Source: Alloprevotella tannerae
GTDB lineage: Bacteria > Bacteroidota > Bacteroidia > Bacteroidales > Bacteroidaceae
Assembly: GCA_015259125.1 (NCBI GenBank)
Contig: JABZGR010000013.1
Coordinates: forward strand, 1 to 50,549
Direction of reading: 5' to 3'
DNA: 50,549 nt
Position numbers and translations under genes: made by a program. This document shows positions 7,930 through 15,852 of the stretch, in pieces. The notes beneath the pieces are model-generated. The model had not been told where the DNA came from and did not search any database. It saw only the letters and a list, made by a program, of their open reading frames with translations. The first letter of the stretch is position 1, and every line of letters starts with the position of its first letter.

Positions 7930-8328
7930 GCGAAATCTATTGTATTGTGCGTTGTTTTCTTTATTTGTGTAGTGGCCGCTTTGCTACCGATAGCCTCTCA
8001 CGTAGCAGCCGCATGCATCAACCGAAAGTGTAAGCATCTACTACGGCTTTAACCGAGTCGATGTGGCGGAGCGGAACGAGGAAGACCGGCGGCGATTCGG
8101 GCCGCGCTATCTCCTGCCTATGAAAGGCTTAGAGCGTACAAAATTAACACCGTTTGAGAGAATTACAAAACGACAACGGTGTTTTATAATCTCCCAAACG
8201 GTTTTTCTAACCTGCGCCACCACTCGCGCCCCTCTCTTTTTTGCCGCAGCGGCAAGGATTTACGAGGAGAAAAGAGCTACATCTGCTATCCGAACGCGCG
8301 ACTTTTCAAGGCGCGATTCTGCTTAAGG
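7928..8328 (+). pseudogene. Possible decayed secreted-protein gene
   Basis: The 393 bp between the GT2 gene and the HU-like gene hold no intact gene, but plus-strand frames resemble a broken one. A hydrophobic, signal-like segment is split between two frames (MRNLLYCALFSLFV, then CVVAALLPIASHVAAA). A long open stretch to 8328 then follows, beginning ESVSIYYGFNRVDVAE, reminiscent of strands in Bacteroidetes envelope proteins. At least three stops/frameshifts intervene. This may be chance; no homology could be tested. Confidence 0.2.
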
Positions 8329-8916
8329 CAGGCGATAAACGGCTCTGCGCCGCGTCCCGACATTGAGCAGCGTGCCTTCGTCCACAAATTGGCGTAAGCG
8401 CGCATAGGTACGATCACGACTCATCCCCGTTGCGCGCATAACATCTGAAGCTAAGAAACACGTTTGCTGCGCCCCCAAGTCGCGAAGTTTCTCCAGCAGT
8501 TCATCGCGCTGCGGATTTGCATATGTCAAAGGCGCACCGGCTTCCGCACGAAAGGTCGTTTCACCAAAACGCCTCATCAAAGCCACAGCCGGTCGGAAAT
8601 TGACGGTGCGAACGCGCGGTCGGCGCAACCGCAAATGGCCCTCTTTGCTGCGCTCCACTTTGCCCGACAAGGCGGAGGAGAAAGTGCCGAGTCCGTCGAT
8701 CCGCACGCTATGCCCCAAGGACAATTCTACGGCGATGTACTTCTGAAAAGCCTCGACCAAGCCTTTGACATCTGACACGCTGAACGAGGTCTCACTCTCG
8801 ACGCGTTCCGCTAAATCTCTCAAAGTAAGCACATTATTAACTACAGGTCGCACATAATGCGAACTGCCATTGGCTGCCCGCCCCGAAGAACGGAAAAATC
8901 TGAAATTGATACTCAT
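8323..8916 (-). CDS. HU-family DNA-binding protein with extra C-terminal domain
   Basis: A 197-aa protein. Residues ~1-125 follow the HU/IHF-like architecture used in Bacteroidetes (HU-HIG type): an N-terminal extension, helices with LRDLAERVESETSFSVSDVKG, then a beta region with GHSVRIDGLGTFSSAL and an arm-like VRTVNFRPA. Residues ~135-197 form a second, helical segment (ELLEKLRDLGAQQ, VMRATGMSRDRTYARLRQF) that looks like a winged helix-turn-helix. It is probably nucleoid-associated or regulatory. It is divergent from map, and dyad-array element B lies in the shared intergenic region. Confidence 0.8.
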   Translation of the reverse strand: MSINFRFFRSSGRAANGSSHYVRPVVNNVLTLRDLAERVESETSFSVSDVKGLVEAFQKYIAVELSLGHSVRIDGLGTFSSALSGKVERSKEGHLRLRRPRVRTVNFRPAVALMRRFGETTFRAEAGAPLTYANPQRDELLEKLRDLGAQQTCFLASDVMRATGMSRDRTYARLRQFVDEGTLLNVGTRRRAVYRLP

Positions 8917-8948
8917 GGTTTAAATTGTTGGTATTAAATAAATCGCTG

Positions 8949-8956
8949 CAAAGATA
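8949..8956 (-). promoter_or_regulatory. -7 box for the HU-like gene (TATCTTTG)
   Basis: On the minus strand TATCTTTG lies ~32 bp before the ATG at 8916 and fits the TAnnTTTG consensus. Confidence 0.6.
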
Positions 8957-9011
8957 CGTAATCTTCCCCACCCGACCAAACGTGCGCCTCGCAGCGATCC
9001 GCCCTCCGATG

Positions 9012-9091
9012 GTTTGCTACCGCCAAACGATAATTTGGCCCGAGCAAACGATAGTTTGACTCCACCAAACAATGGTTTGCTGTCACCAAAC
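9012..9091. repeat. 80-bp dyad-array element, copy B
   Basis: Four GTTTG-N7-CAAAC dyads with linkers GATA, GATA and AATG; centres ctaccgc, gcccgag, actccac and ctgtcac. One arm is changed (ATTTG in dyad 2). It lies between the divergent promoters of the HU-like gene and map, the only copy in a divergent promoter region. Confidence 0.9.
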
Positions 9092-9191
9092 CATAATGCG
9101 CCCCACTCAATGCGAAGAAAAATGGGTGCCGGAGAAGCAAAAACGGTGTCAAAGGCTACGCAATATAGGATTCGGCGTGAAAATTATTTTG

Positions 9192-9199
9192 TATCTTCG
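9192..9199 (+). promoter_or_regulatory. -7-like box upstream of map (TATCTTCG)
   Basis: TATCTTCG differs from TAnnTTTG at one position and lies 22 bp before the ATG at 9222. It sits inside the longer open frame that begins at 9072, which argues against starts upstream of 9222. Confidence 0.45.
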
Positions 9200-9221
9200 C
9201 GCCGATAAAAAGCAGAGATTT

Positions 9222-10079
9222 ATGCATAGCTTGAAAAGGAGGAATTGGTATGTACCGAAAGGACAGCCAATGACCGATTTCGATAAAAAAGTATTGTCTT
9301 TCCAAAATCGTGGCGCACTCGTTCCGCCCCGCCACTTGGTCTTAAACGAAGAACAAATAGCCGGCATACGCCGCTCAGGCGAGGTCAATACGGGCGTATT
9401 AGATTTGGTGGAAAACAAGATTCGCGAAGGAATGACGACGGCGGAGATCGACAAATTGGTCTACGACTATACGACCGAGCACGGGGCTATCCCGGCACCG
9501 CTCAACTATGAAGGCTTTCCGAAAAGCGTCTGCACGAGCATCAATGAGGTGGTCTGCCACGGTATTCCATCTGAAGACGAAGTATTGGAAGAGGGCGACA
9601 TCATCAACGTAGACGTATCGACCATCAAAGACGGCTTTTTCAGCGATGCATCGCGCATGTTTATTATCGGACGCACTACGCCGGAAAAGGAGCGCCTCGT
9701 GCGCGTTACCAAAGAGTGTCTTGAGATCGGCGCAGCGGCTGTAAAGCCTTGGGGTTTCGTAGGCGACATTGGCAAAGCCATAGAAAAGCACGCGAAGCGC
9801 AATGGTTACAGCGTCGTGCGTGAGCTGTGCGGCCACGGCGTCGGGCTTGAGTTTCACGAAGATCCGGAGGTAGAGCACTACAATACGCACAAAAACGGCA
9901 TGTTGCTTGTGCCCGGTATGGTCTTTACGATCGAACCGATGATCAATATGGGCAAACGCGACGTATTTATTGATGAAGCTGATGGGTGGACGGTCGTAAC
10001 GGAAGACGAACTGCCGTCTGCACAATGGGAACACACGTTTTTACTGACAGAAAACGGGATGGAAATCCTGACATATTAA
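9222..10079 (+). CDS. map: Methionine aminopeptidase, type I
   Basis: A cytoplasmic metalloenzyme that removes the initiator Met. The metal ligands are visible as Asp in NVDVSTIKDG and FSDASRMF, His in CGHGVGLEFHEDPEV, Glu in FTIEPMI and Glu in the EHTFLLTENG tail. The substrate-side His is in EVVCHGIP. I chose ATG 9222 (285 aa) because the promoter-like box lies just upstream; ATG 9270 (269 aa) is the alternative. Either start leaves an N-terminal extension of ~30-45 residues before the catalytic core, typical of longer type I enzymes in some lineages. tsaD follows 47 bp downstream. Confidence 0.93.
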   Translation: MHSLKRRNWYVPKGQPMTDFDKKVLSFQNRGALVPPRHLVLNEEQIAGIRRSGEVNTGVLDLVENKIREGMTTAEIDKLVYDYTTEHGAIPAPLNYEGFPKSVCTSINEVVCHGIPSEDEVLEEGDIINVDVSTIKDGFFSDASRMFIIGRTTPEKERLVRVTKECLEIGAAAVKPWGFVGDIGKAIEKHAKRNGYSVVRELCGHGVGLEFHEDPEVEHYNTHKNGMLLVPGMVFTIEPMINMGKRDVFIDEADGWTVVTEDELPSAQWEHTFLLTENGMEILTY

Positions 10080-10126
10080 GCACTGCGCCAAAACCGGCCG
10101 GTGCTCGACAGATGTAATTGGGAAGT

Positions 10127-11149
10127 ATGAAAGATATTATCATATTGGGCATAGAATCAAGCTGCGACGACACGTCGGCAGCTGTGATTAAGAATGGCTA
10201 TCTCTTGAGCAACGTGACGGCGGGCCAAGCTGTGCACGAGGCTTATGGGGGCGTCGTCCCCGAATTGGCGTCGCGCGCACACCAGCAAAACATTGTTCCG
10301 GTCGTAGATCAAGCTCTGCGGCAGGCAGGTGTGGATAAAGAAGCGCTTTCGGCCGTTGCCGTGACCTTGGGCCCGGGCTTGATGGGTAGTTTGCTCGTCG
10401 GTGTGTCCTTTGCGAAAGGCTTGGCCGCTGCGCTCGGCGTCCCGCTGATTGAGGCGAACCACTTGCAGGGGCACATTCTGGCGCATTTCATCGAAGTGGA
10501 GGGAGAGGCACACACGGCGCCGCCTTATCCTTATCTCTGCTTGATGGTCAGTGGGGGCAACTCGCAGATTGTGAAGGTGAACGCCTACAATCAGATGGAG
10601 ATGCTGGGACAGACGATCGACGACGCGGCAGGCGAGGCGATGGACAAATGCTCTAAGGTGATGGGCTTCGGCTATCCGGGCGGACCAATCATAGATAAGC
10701 TCGCCCGACAAGGCAATGCGCAGGCCTTTTCCTTTAGTAAACCTGACGTGAAAGGACTGGATTATAGCTTTAGCGGACTGAAGACGTCGTTTCTCTATTT
10801 CTTGCGCGATCAGATCAAGACAGACCCTGATTTTATAGCGCACCACAAAGAGGATCTTGCGGCTTCATTGGAGAAAACCATCGTCGACATATTGATGAAG
10901 AAGTTGAAGCAAGCTGTCATGGAGACGGGGATCAATCACGTAGCACTCGCAGGCGGCGTATCGGCAAACACGGCACTACGCGCAGCCTTCAAGGCGCAGG
11001 AAGCGGCAGGCAACTGGCATATATATATACCGAAGTTTGGCTATACGACGGACAACGCGGCTATGATTGCGATCACGGGCTACTATAAATATATGGACGG
11101 CGATTTTTGCGGTTTAGAAAAGCCGGCTTATAGTCGCACGACACTCTAA
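10127..11149 (+). CDS. tsaD: tRNA N6-threonylcarbamoyladenosine transferase TsaD
   Basis: A 340-aa ASKHA-fold protein that transfers the threonylcarbamoyl group to A37 of ANN-decoding tRNAs, working with TsaB/TsaE. Visible are the N-terminal GIESSCDDT phosphate loop, metal-binding histidines in NHLQGH, MVSGGNSQIV, the GEAMDKCSKVMG segment and the late AGGVSANTALR motif. ATG 10127 is preferred to the in-frame TTG three codons earlier because the protein then begins directly at the first beta strand (MKDIIILGIESS). It follows map by 47 bp and precedes pncC by 71 bp on the same strand. Confidence 0.95.
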   Translation: MKDIIILGIESSCDDTSAAVIKNGYLLSNVTAGQAVHEAYGGVVPELASRAHQQNIVPVVDQALRQAGVDKEALSAVAVTLGPGLMGSLLVGVSFAKGLAAALGVPLIEANHLQGHILAHFIEVEGEAHTAPPYPYLCLMVSGGNSQIVKVNAYNQMEMLGQTIDDAAGEAMDKCSKVMGFGYPGGPIIDKLARQGNAQAFSFSKPDVKGLDYSFSGLKTSFLYFLRDQIKTDPDFIAHHKEDLAASLEKTIVDILMKKLKQAVMETGINHVALAGGVSANTALRAAFKAQEAAGNWHIYIPKFGYTTDNAAMIAITGYYKYMDGDFCGLEKPAYSRTTL

Positions 11150-11220
11150 ATACAATGCAAAGGGCGCAATTGATTTGAACAAGACGCCTTCAAGTACAGA
11201 AAAAATAAACAAATTATCAT

Positions 11221-11739
11221 ATGGAACTGAACGTAAAACTCGCCAGCAGAGATATTAACGAACTCTTATGGCGCAACAAAAAAACTTTAGGCTCGGCGGA
11301 AAGCTGCACGGGCGGACGCATAGCAAGTGTTATCACCGCCATTCCGGGAAGTTCGTCTTATTATAAAGGAGGTATTATCTGCTATAGCAACCTTGTCAAG
11401 ACGGAAATCTTAGGCGTGGATGCGGCTGTTATAGCAGAACAAACAGCGGTTTGCGAAGACGTCGTAAAGCAGTTGGTCATTGGGACGAACAAACTCTTAC
11501 ACACGGACTACGCTGTGGCAGTGAGTGGCTTCGCAGGACCCGGCGGTGGCAATGAAACGCAAGCTTCCGTGCCTGTTGGTACGATTTGGATCGCCGTAGG
11601 TCAGGAAAACGACATCGTTACCTTGAAATTGGAGGAGGATAACGGACGCGACCTCAACTTAGCTAACGCTACGGAAAAAGCAATCCATCTCTTACTCGAC
11701 TATCTGAAAGAACGCTGCGAGCCGGCAACAGTGCGTTGA
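11221..11739 (+). CDS. pncC: CinA C-terminal-domain protein, nicotinamide-nucleotide amidase
   Basis: A 172-aa stand-alone CinA C-terminal domain (PncC type), which deamidates nicotinamide mononucleotide to nicotinate mononucleotide for pyridine nucleotide salvage. The signature SAESCTGGRIASVITAIPGS is present, followed by YYKGGIICYSN and the VSGFAGPGG loop. The N-terminal MoCF-like domain of full-length CinA is absent, as in many Bacteroidetes. A strong terminator follows. Confidence 0.9.
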   Translation: MELNVKLASRDINELLWRNKKTLGSAESCTGGRIASVITAIPGSSSYYKGGIICYSNLVKTEILGVDAAVIAEQTAVCEDVVKQLVIGTNKLLHTDYAVAVSGFAGPGGGNETQASVPVGTIWIAVGQENDIVTLKLEEDNGRDLNLANATEKAIHLLLDYLKERCEPATVR

Positions 11740-11764
11740 GCGCTCTAAGCTGTTCGCATTACTG

Positions 11765-11816
11765 AACGGGCAAACTTCCACGCTTATTGATGCTTTGGAA
11801 GTTTGCCCGTTTTTGG
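11765..11816 (+). terminator. Strong Rho-independent terminator after pncC
   Basis: A perfect 16-bp stem (AACGGGCAAACTTCCA and its complement) around a 18-nt loop, followed by a T-run. It closes the map-tsaD-pncC group. Confidence 0.9.
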
Positions 11817-11935
11817 CTAAAATAAGAGCTAAAAAGCACGTATTCACCGCATAACAAATGCCAAGAAAAGGAGAAAGGGAGCAAATCAGACAAATATTCG
11901 CTTTTAATGTGGAAAATTCAGCCTTTTGCGCTTTG

Positions 11936-11943
11936 TACTTTGC
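11936..11943 (+). promoter_or_regulatory. Weak -7-like box upstream of galM (TACTTTGC)
   Basis: TACTTTGC is one base short of TAnnTTTG and lies ~50 bp before the galM ATG. It is the best promoter candidate for the galactose cluster. Confidence 0.35.
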
Positions 11944-11991
11944 GATTTTATTTCCAAATTTGCCATTACAATCGTTTAAAATTTTAGCGTT

Positions 11992-13074
11992 ATGGAAAAC
12001 AAACAATATCTTAGTGGTCTGCGCAAGGAAGATTTTCAGCAAGAAGTCAGCGGGAAAGCCGTAGACCTCTACTTTCTTACCAATAAGAACGGCCTGGAAG
12101 TGGCCATAACGAATTATGGGGGAGCAATCGTTTCGATTATGACTCCTGATAACAAGGGCAACTTTGCCAATATCATACAAGGACACGATAAACTCGAGGA
12201 TTACTTGAACTCGGATCAACCTTTCTTGAGTACGCTCGTAGGCCGCTACGCCAACCGTATAGCTAAAGGGCGCTTTTGCCTGAACGGAAAAGAATATCAT
12301 TTGGCCATCAATAACGGAGAAAACCATCTGCACGGCGGGCCGACGGGCTTCCACGCTCGCGTTTGGGAGGCGGAACAAATAAATGAGCACTGCCTCGTCT
12401 TGCGTTACGTTTCGTCTTACTATCAAGAAGGTTTCCCGGGCGAATTGTCGACTACGGTGATGTATACACTGACGAATGATGATGAATTGGTCATTGATTA
12501 TACGGCAACAACCAATAAGAAGACGATTGTAAACTTGACCAGCCACGGCTATTTCTCGCTCGCAGGAACGGCAAACCCAACGCCGTCGGTAGAAGACGTG
12601 ATCTGCGAAATCAATGCTGACTACTATCTGCCGATAGACAAGACGGCAATTCCGACAGGAGAGATCCGCCTGGTGGAAGGTACGCCTTTTGACTTTAGAA
12701 ATGCTCACCGCATTGGCGATCATATTGATGAAGATAATGAGCAACTGAAGAATGGCAACGGTTACGACCACTGTTTTGTGTTGCAAAAAAGAGAGCCGGG
12801 AGAATTATCCTATGCTGCGAAGGTGAAAGAGCCGGTTAGCGGTCGCACAATGGAGGTATTCACGACTGAACCCGGACTACAATTCTACACAAATAATAAT
12901 GGAAGCGGCACAAACGGACAACACGGCGCCACATTCCCAAAACGTAGTGCGGTCTGCTTCGAAGCACAACATTTCCCCGACAGTCCTAATCACGCGTACT
13001 TCCCACCCGTAACGCTTAAACCCAGAGAGATTTATACACAAAAGACAATCTATCGTTTCGGGGTGGAAGCATAA
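11992..13074 (+). CDS. galM: Aldose 1-epimerase (mutarotase)
   Basis: A 360-aa galactose mutarotase that interconverts alpha and beta anomers of aldoses. Motifs are GRYANRIAKGRF, the NHLHGGPTGFHARVW active-site stretch (first catalytic-type His), LTSHGYFSLAG (second His) and a C-terminal region ending in the EAQHFPDSPNHAYFP substrate-pocket segment. No signal peptide is present, so a cytoplasmic location is expected. The gene heads a cluster with a sugar permease 41 bp downstream and galK, so galactose catabolism is the likely context. Confidence 0.95.
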   Translation: MENKQYLSGLRKEDFQQEVSGKAVDLYFLTNKNGLEVAITNYGGAIVSIMTPDNKGNFANIIQGHDKLEDYLNSDQPFLSTLVGRYANRIAKGRFCLNGKEYHLAINNGENHLHGGPTGFHARVWEAEQINEHCLVLRYVSSYYQEGFPGELSTTVMYTLTNDDELVIDYTATTNKKTIVNLTSHGYFSLAGTANPTPSVEDVICEINADYYLPIDKTAIPTGEIRLVEGTPFDFRNAHRIGDHIDEDNEQLKNGNGYDHCFVLQKREPGELSYAAKVKEPVSGRTMEVFTTEPGLQFYTNNNGSGTNGQHGATFPKRSAVCFEAQHFPDSPNHAYFPPVTLKPREIYTQKTIYRFGVEA

Positions 13075-13115
13075 TAAATCAACATCAGACATTAACTGAA
13101 CAAACACAGAAGAAA

Positions 13116-14423
13116 ATGAGTAATTCTCAAAAGAACAACACGCTACCCATCATTATGATGTTCTTGTTGTTTGCTATGATTGCATTCGTCACGAACCTTT
13201 GTAACCCGATGGGCGTTATTGTTAAGAATCAATTCGGAGCTTCCAACTTTGAAGCGCAATTGGGTAACGCCGCCAACTTTATTGCTTACGCAGTAATGGG
13301 TATCCCTTCCGGTCTTCTTTTGAAAAAGATCGGCTATAAGAACACGGCCTTGTTGGCAATCATATTGGGCTTTATCGGCGTCTTTCTCGAGTATATGTCC
13401 GGCTGGGACAGTATTAAAAGTTTCCCGGTCTACATTATCGGCGCCTTTATCGCAGGTTTCTGTATGTGTATGCTGAATACCGTTGTTAACCCTATGCTTA
13501 ACACGCTTGGCGGCGGAGGAAATAAAGGCAACCAGCTGATTCAATTTGGCGGCGTCTTAAATTCGTTCTCGGCAACCGCAGTAACGATGCTCGGCGGCGC
13601 ATTAATCGGCGAAGCAACCAAAGCAAAAATTAGCGACGCTACGCCGGCTCTCTTTATTGCCTTAGCAATTTTCGCTGTTGTCTTCTTTGTTCTGTTGTTT
13701 GTACGCATTCCCGAGCCCTCTTTGGCGCAAAAAGCAGAAAACAAGCAAGCGACGCCGGATAAGCACAGTGCGTTTTCGTTCCGCCATTTCCGTCTTGGCA
13801 TCCTAGCCATCTTCCTTTATTTAGGTGTCGAAGTAGGTTTGCCAACATATGTCTTTCAGTATTTATCCACATCCCCCGACAAAGCAACGCCCGGATTCGG
13901 AATGGACGCCGGCATTGCCGGAACTATTGCAGGCGTCTATTGGTTATTGATGCTTTGCGGTCGATTTGTTGGAGGTATGATTGGCGGAAAGGTCTCAAGT
14001 CGTATGCAACTTACAGTTGTTTCCACGCTCTGCATCATTTTGGTGTTAATCGGAATGCTCGCTCCGACTGATGTTATGATCACTGTTTTCGGCTTTAACG
14101 GCACTGAAAGCACATTTACCTCAGCCCAAGTGCCCATTGGCATTCTCTTTCTCGTGCTTGGCGGCCTCTGCACCTCCGTTATGTGGGGCGGCATCTTCAA
14201 CTTAGCAGTAGAAGGCTTAGGAAAATACACAGAGTTTGCCTCAGGTATGTTTATGGTAATGGTATGTGGTGGCGGCATTATCGTACCTTTCCAAGGCTGG
14301 ATCGCGGATCAAATGCACAACTTCCTCTGGAGCTACATTGTCGTACTGATTTGTGCCGCTTACATTCTCTTCTATGCACTCGTAGGGTCTAAGAATGTGA
14401 ACAAAAACATTCAGACAACTTAA
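13116..14423 (+). CDS. MFS sugar permease, glucose/galactose (FucP/GluP) type
   Basis: A 435-aa protein with about 12 transmembrane helices, a central basic/polar loop near residues 205-225 (EPSLAQKAENKQATPDKHS) and the FucP-like N-terminal pattern FVTNLCNPMGVIVKNQF. Related proton symporters carry L-fucose, glucose or galactose. Location between galM and galK points to galactose as substrate; this is inferred. The gene lies 41 bp after galM and 72 bp before the chosen galK start. Confidence 0.9.
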   Translation: MSNSQKNNTLPIIMMFLLFAMIAFVTNLCNPMGVIVKNQFGASNFEAQLGNAANFIAYAVMGIPSGLLLKKIGYKNTALLAIILGFIGVFLEYMSGWDSIKSFPVYIIGAFIAGFCMCMLNTVVNPMLNTLGGGGNKGNQLIQFGGVLNSFSATAVTMLGGALIGEATKAKISDATPALFIALAIFAVVFFVLLFVRIPEPSLAQKAENKQATPDKHSAFSFRHFRLGILAIFLYLGVEVGLPTYVFQYLSTSPDKATPGFGMDAGIAGTIAGVYWLLMLCGRFVGGMIGGKVSSRMQLTVVSTLCIILVLIGMLAPTDVMITVFGFNGTESTFTSAQVPIGILFLVLGGLCTSVMWGGIFNLAVEGLGKYTEFASGMFMVMVCGGGIIVPFQGWIADQMHNFLWSYIVVLICAAYILFYALVGSKNVNKNIQTT

Positions 14424-14495
14424 TCAGATAACATTATTGGGAGGTAGACATCAATGTTTGCCTCCCAATCTCAAACCAATAAAATTTCAACGACT

Positions 14496-15656
14496 ATGAA
14501 ACTAACTATAGACGACGTAAGAAGTCGTTTTCAAAAGCACTTTGATGGCAGTACGGGTTCAGTTTACGCTGCTCCCGGTCGTATAAATATCATCGGCGAA
14601 CATACCGACTACAATGACGGTTTTGTTTTCCCCGGCGCAGTCAGTCAAGGCGTCATCGCCGAATTAAAACCCAACGGCACGCGCAAAGTTCGCGCTTACG
14701 CCATCGACTTAAAAGATTACGTAGAGTTTAGTTTAGACGACGAAAAAGGCCCTACGGCCACCCATTTCCGTTTTGTCTACGGCGTATGTCGCGAAATGAT
14801 GAAGTTAGGCGTTCCTGTTGAAGGTTTTAACACAGCCTTTGCAGGCGATGTCCCCTTAGGAGCGGGTATGTCTTCCTCCGCAGCGCTTGAGAGTTGCTTG
14901 GCTTTTGCGCTCAACGATCTTTTTGGCAATAACAGCATCGACAAATTCACACTCGCGAAGGTTGGACAAGCCACTGAGCACAACTATATCGGCTGCAATT
15001 GCGGCATCATGGACCAGTTTGCCTCCGTATTTGGCAAGGCCGGCCACATTATGCGCTTAGACTGTCGATCCTTGGAATACCAATATTTCCATTTTGACCC
15101 CAAAGGCTATAAACTCGTTCTGCTGAACACGCGAGTGAAGCACGGCTTGGCCGATTCGGCCTACAACGACCGACGCAAAAGTTGCGAAAACGTTGCTGCC
15201 GCCATCTGCAAACATCATCCGGAAGTCAAGAGTTTAAGAGATGCCAACTACGAACTGCTTGATGAAGTACGCGGTGAAATTAGTGAGGAAGACGCACTAA
15301 GAGCGCATTACGTCATCGGCGAAAAAGAGCGCGTAATGATGGTATCTGCCGCATTAGAAACGGAAGATTACGAAGAAGTTGGTGCAAAAATGTATGAAAC
15401 GCACGACGGACTCTCTCGCGAATATGAAGTTTCTTGCCCCGAGCTCGATTTTCTTGTTGACGTAGCTCGCGATTGTGGCGTAAGTGGCGCACGCATGATG
15501 GGTGGAGGCTTTGGAGGCTGCACGATCAATTTGGTTAGCCAAGAACTCTATGCCAATTTCATTGAAAAAGCTCGTGTAAGCTATCAAGAAAAGTTTGGCA
15601 AAGCGCCCGTTGTTATCGATGTTGTCATCGGAGATGGCGCTCGCAAACTCTGCTAA
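14496..15656 (+). CDS. galK: Galactokinase
   Basis: A GHMP-family kinase, 386 aa from ATG 14496, that phosphorylates galactose at C1 in the Leloir pathway. Motif 1 is GRINIIGEHTDYNDG, motif 2 PLGAGMSSSAALE (ATP phosphate loop), the catalytic Asp segment is CGIMDQFASVFG and motif 3 is MMGGGFGGCTINLV. An in-frame ATG at 14454 exists, but its extra 14 residues (Ser/Thr/Gln-rich) are not family-like, so the later ATG is preferred. It ends the galM-permease-galK cluster. Confidence 0.95.
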   Translation: MKLTIDDVRSRFQKHFDGSTGSVYAAPGRINIIGEHTDYNDGFVFPGAVSQGVIAELKPNGTRKVRAYAIDLKDYVEFSLDDEKGPTATHFRFVYGVCREMMKLGVPVEGFNTAFAGDVPLGAGMSSSAALESCLAFALNDLFGNNSIDKFTLAKVGQATEHNYIGCNCGIMDQFASVFGKAGHIMRLDCRSLEYQYFHFDPKGYKLVLLNTRVKHGLADSAYNDRRKSCENVAAAICKHHPEVKSLRDANYELLDEVRGEISEEDALRAHYVIGEKERVMMVSAALETEDYEEVGAKMYETHDGLSREYEVSCPELDFLVDVARDCGVSGARMMGGGFGGCTINLVSQELYANFIEKARVSYQEKFGKAPVVIDVVIGDGARKLC

Positions 15657-15774
15657 TTGAAGTTTAGGCGCTGCCGTCTTTAATCGTCGATAGGCGCATA
15701 ACTTCCGGCGCCACGCTATCGCCATAGCAGGCCGGCAAGATTCAAAGATCCATTTCTACAACCCAACTTATCTG

Positions 15775-15803
15775 CTCGCCGGTCGCCTCAAGCGGCCGGC
15801 GAG
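15775..15803. terminator. GC-rich hairpin after galK
   Basis: CTCGCCGGTCGC and GCGGCCGGCGAG form a 12-bp stem with one G-T wobble and a 5-nt loop (CTCAA). There is no T-run, so Rho-independent termination is uncertain; it may be an mRNA 3' stabiliser. Confidence 0.5.
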
Positions 15804-15852
15804 AGCGGATGATTGAAAGCAAAAAGACCCATTTACTATAAAACACACCGAA

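Noticed and set aside
9399..10034. 211-codon open frame opposite map
   Set aside because: Shadow of map with its metal-ligand motifs intact on the other strand.
10157..10846. 229-codon open frame opposite tsaD
   Set aside because: Shadow of the well-supported tsaD gene; no coding features.
11692..12786. 364-codon open frame on the minus strand across galM
   Set aside because: It lies entirely opposite a clear aldose epimerase plus the end of pncC, and its translation shows no domain features; treated as a shadow frame.
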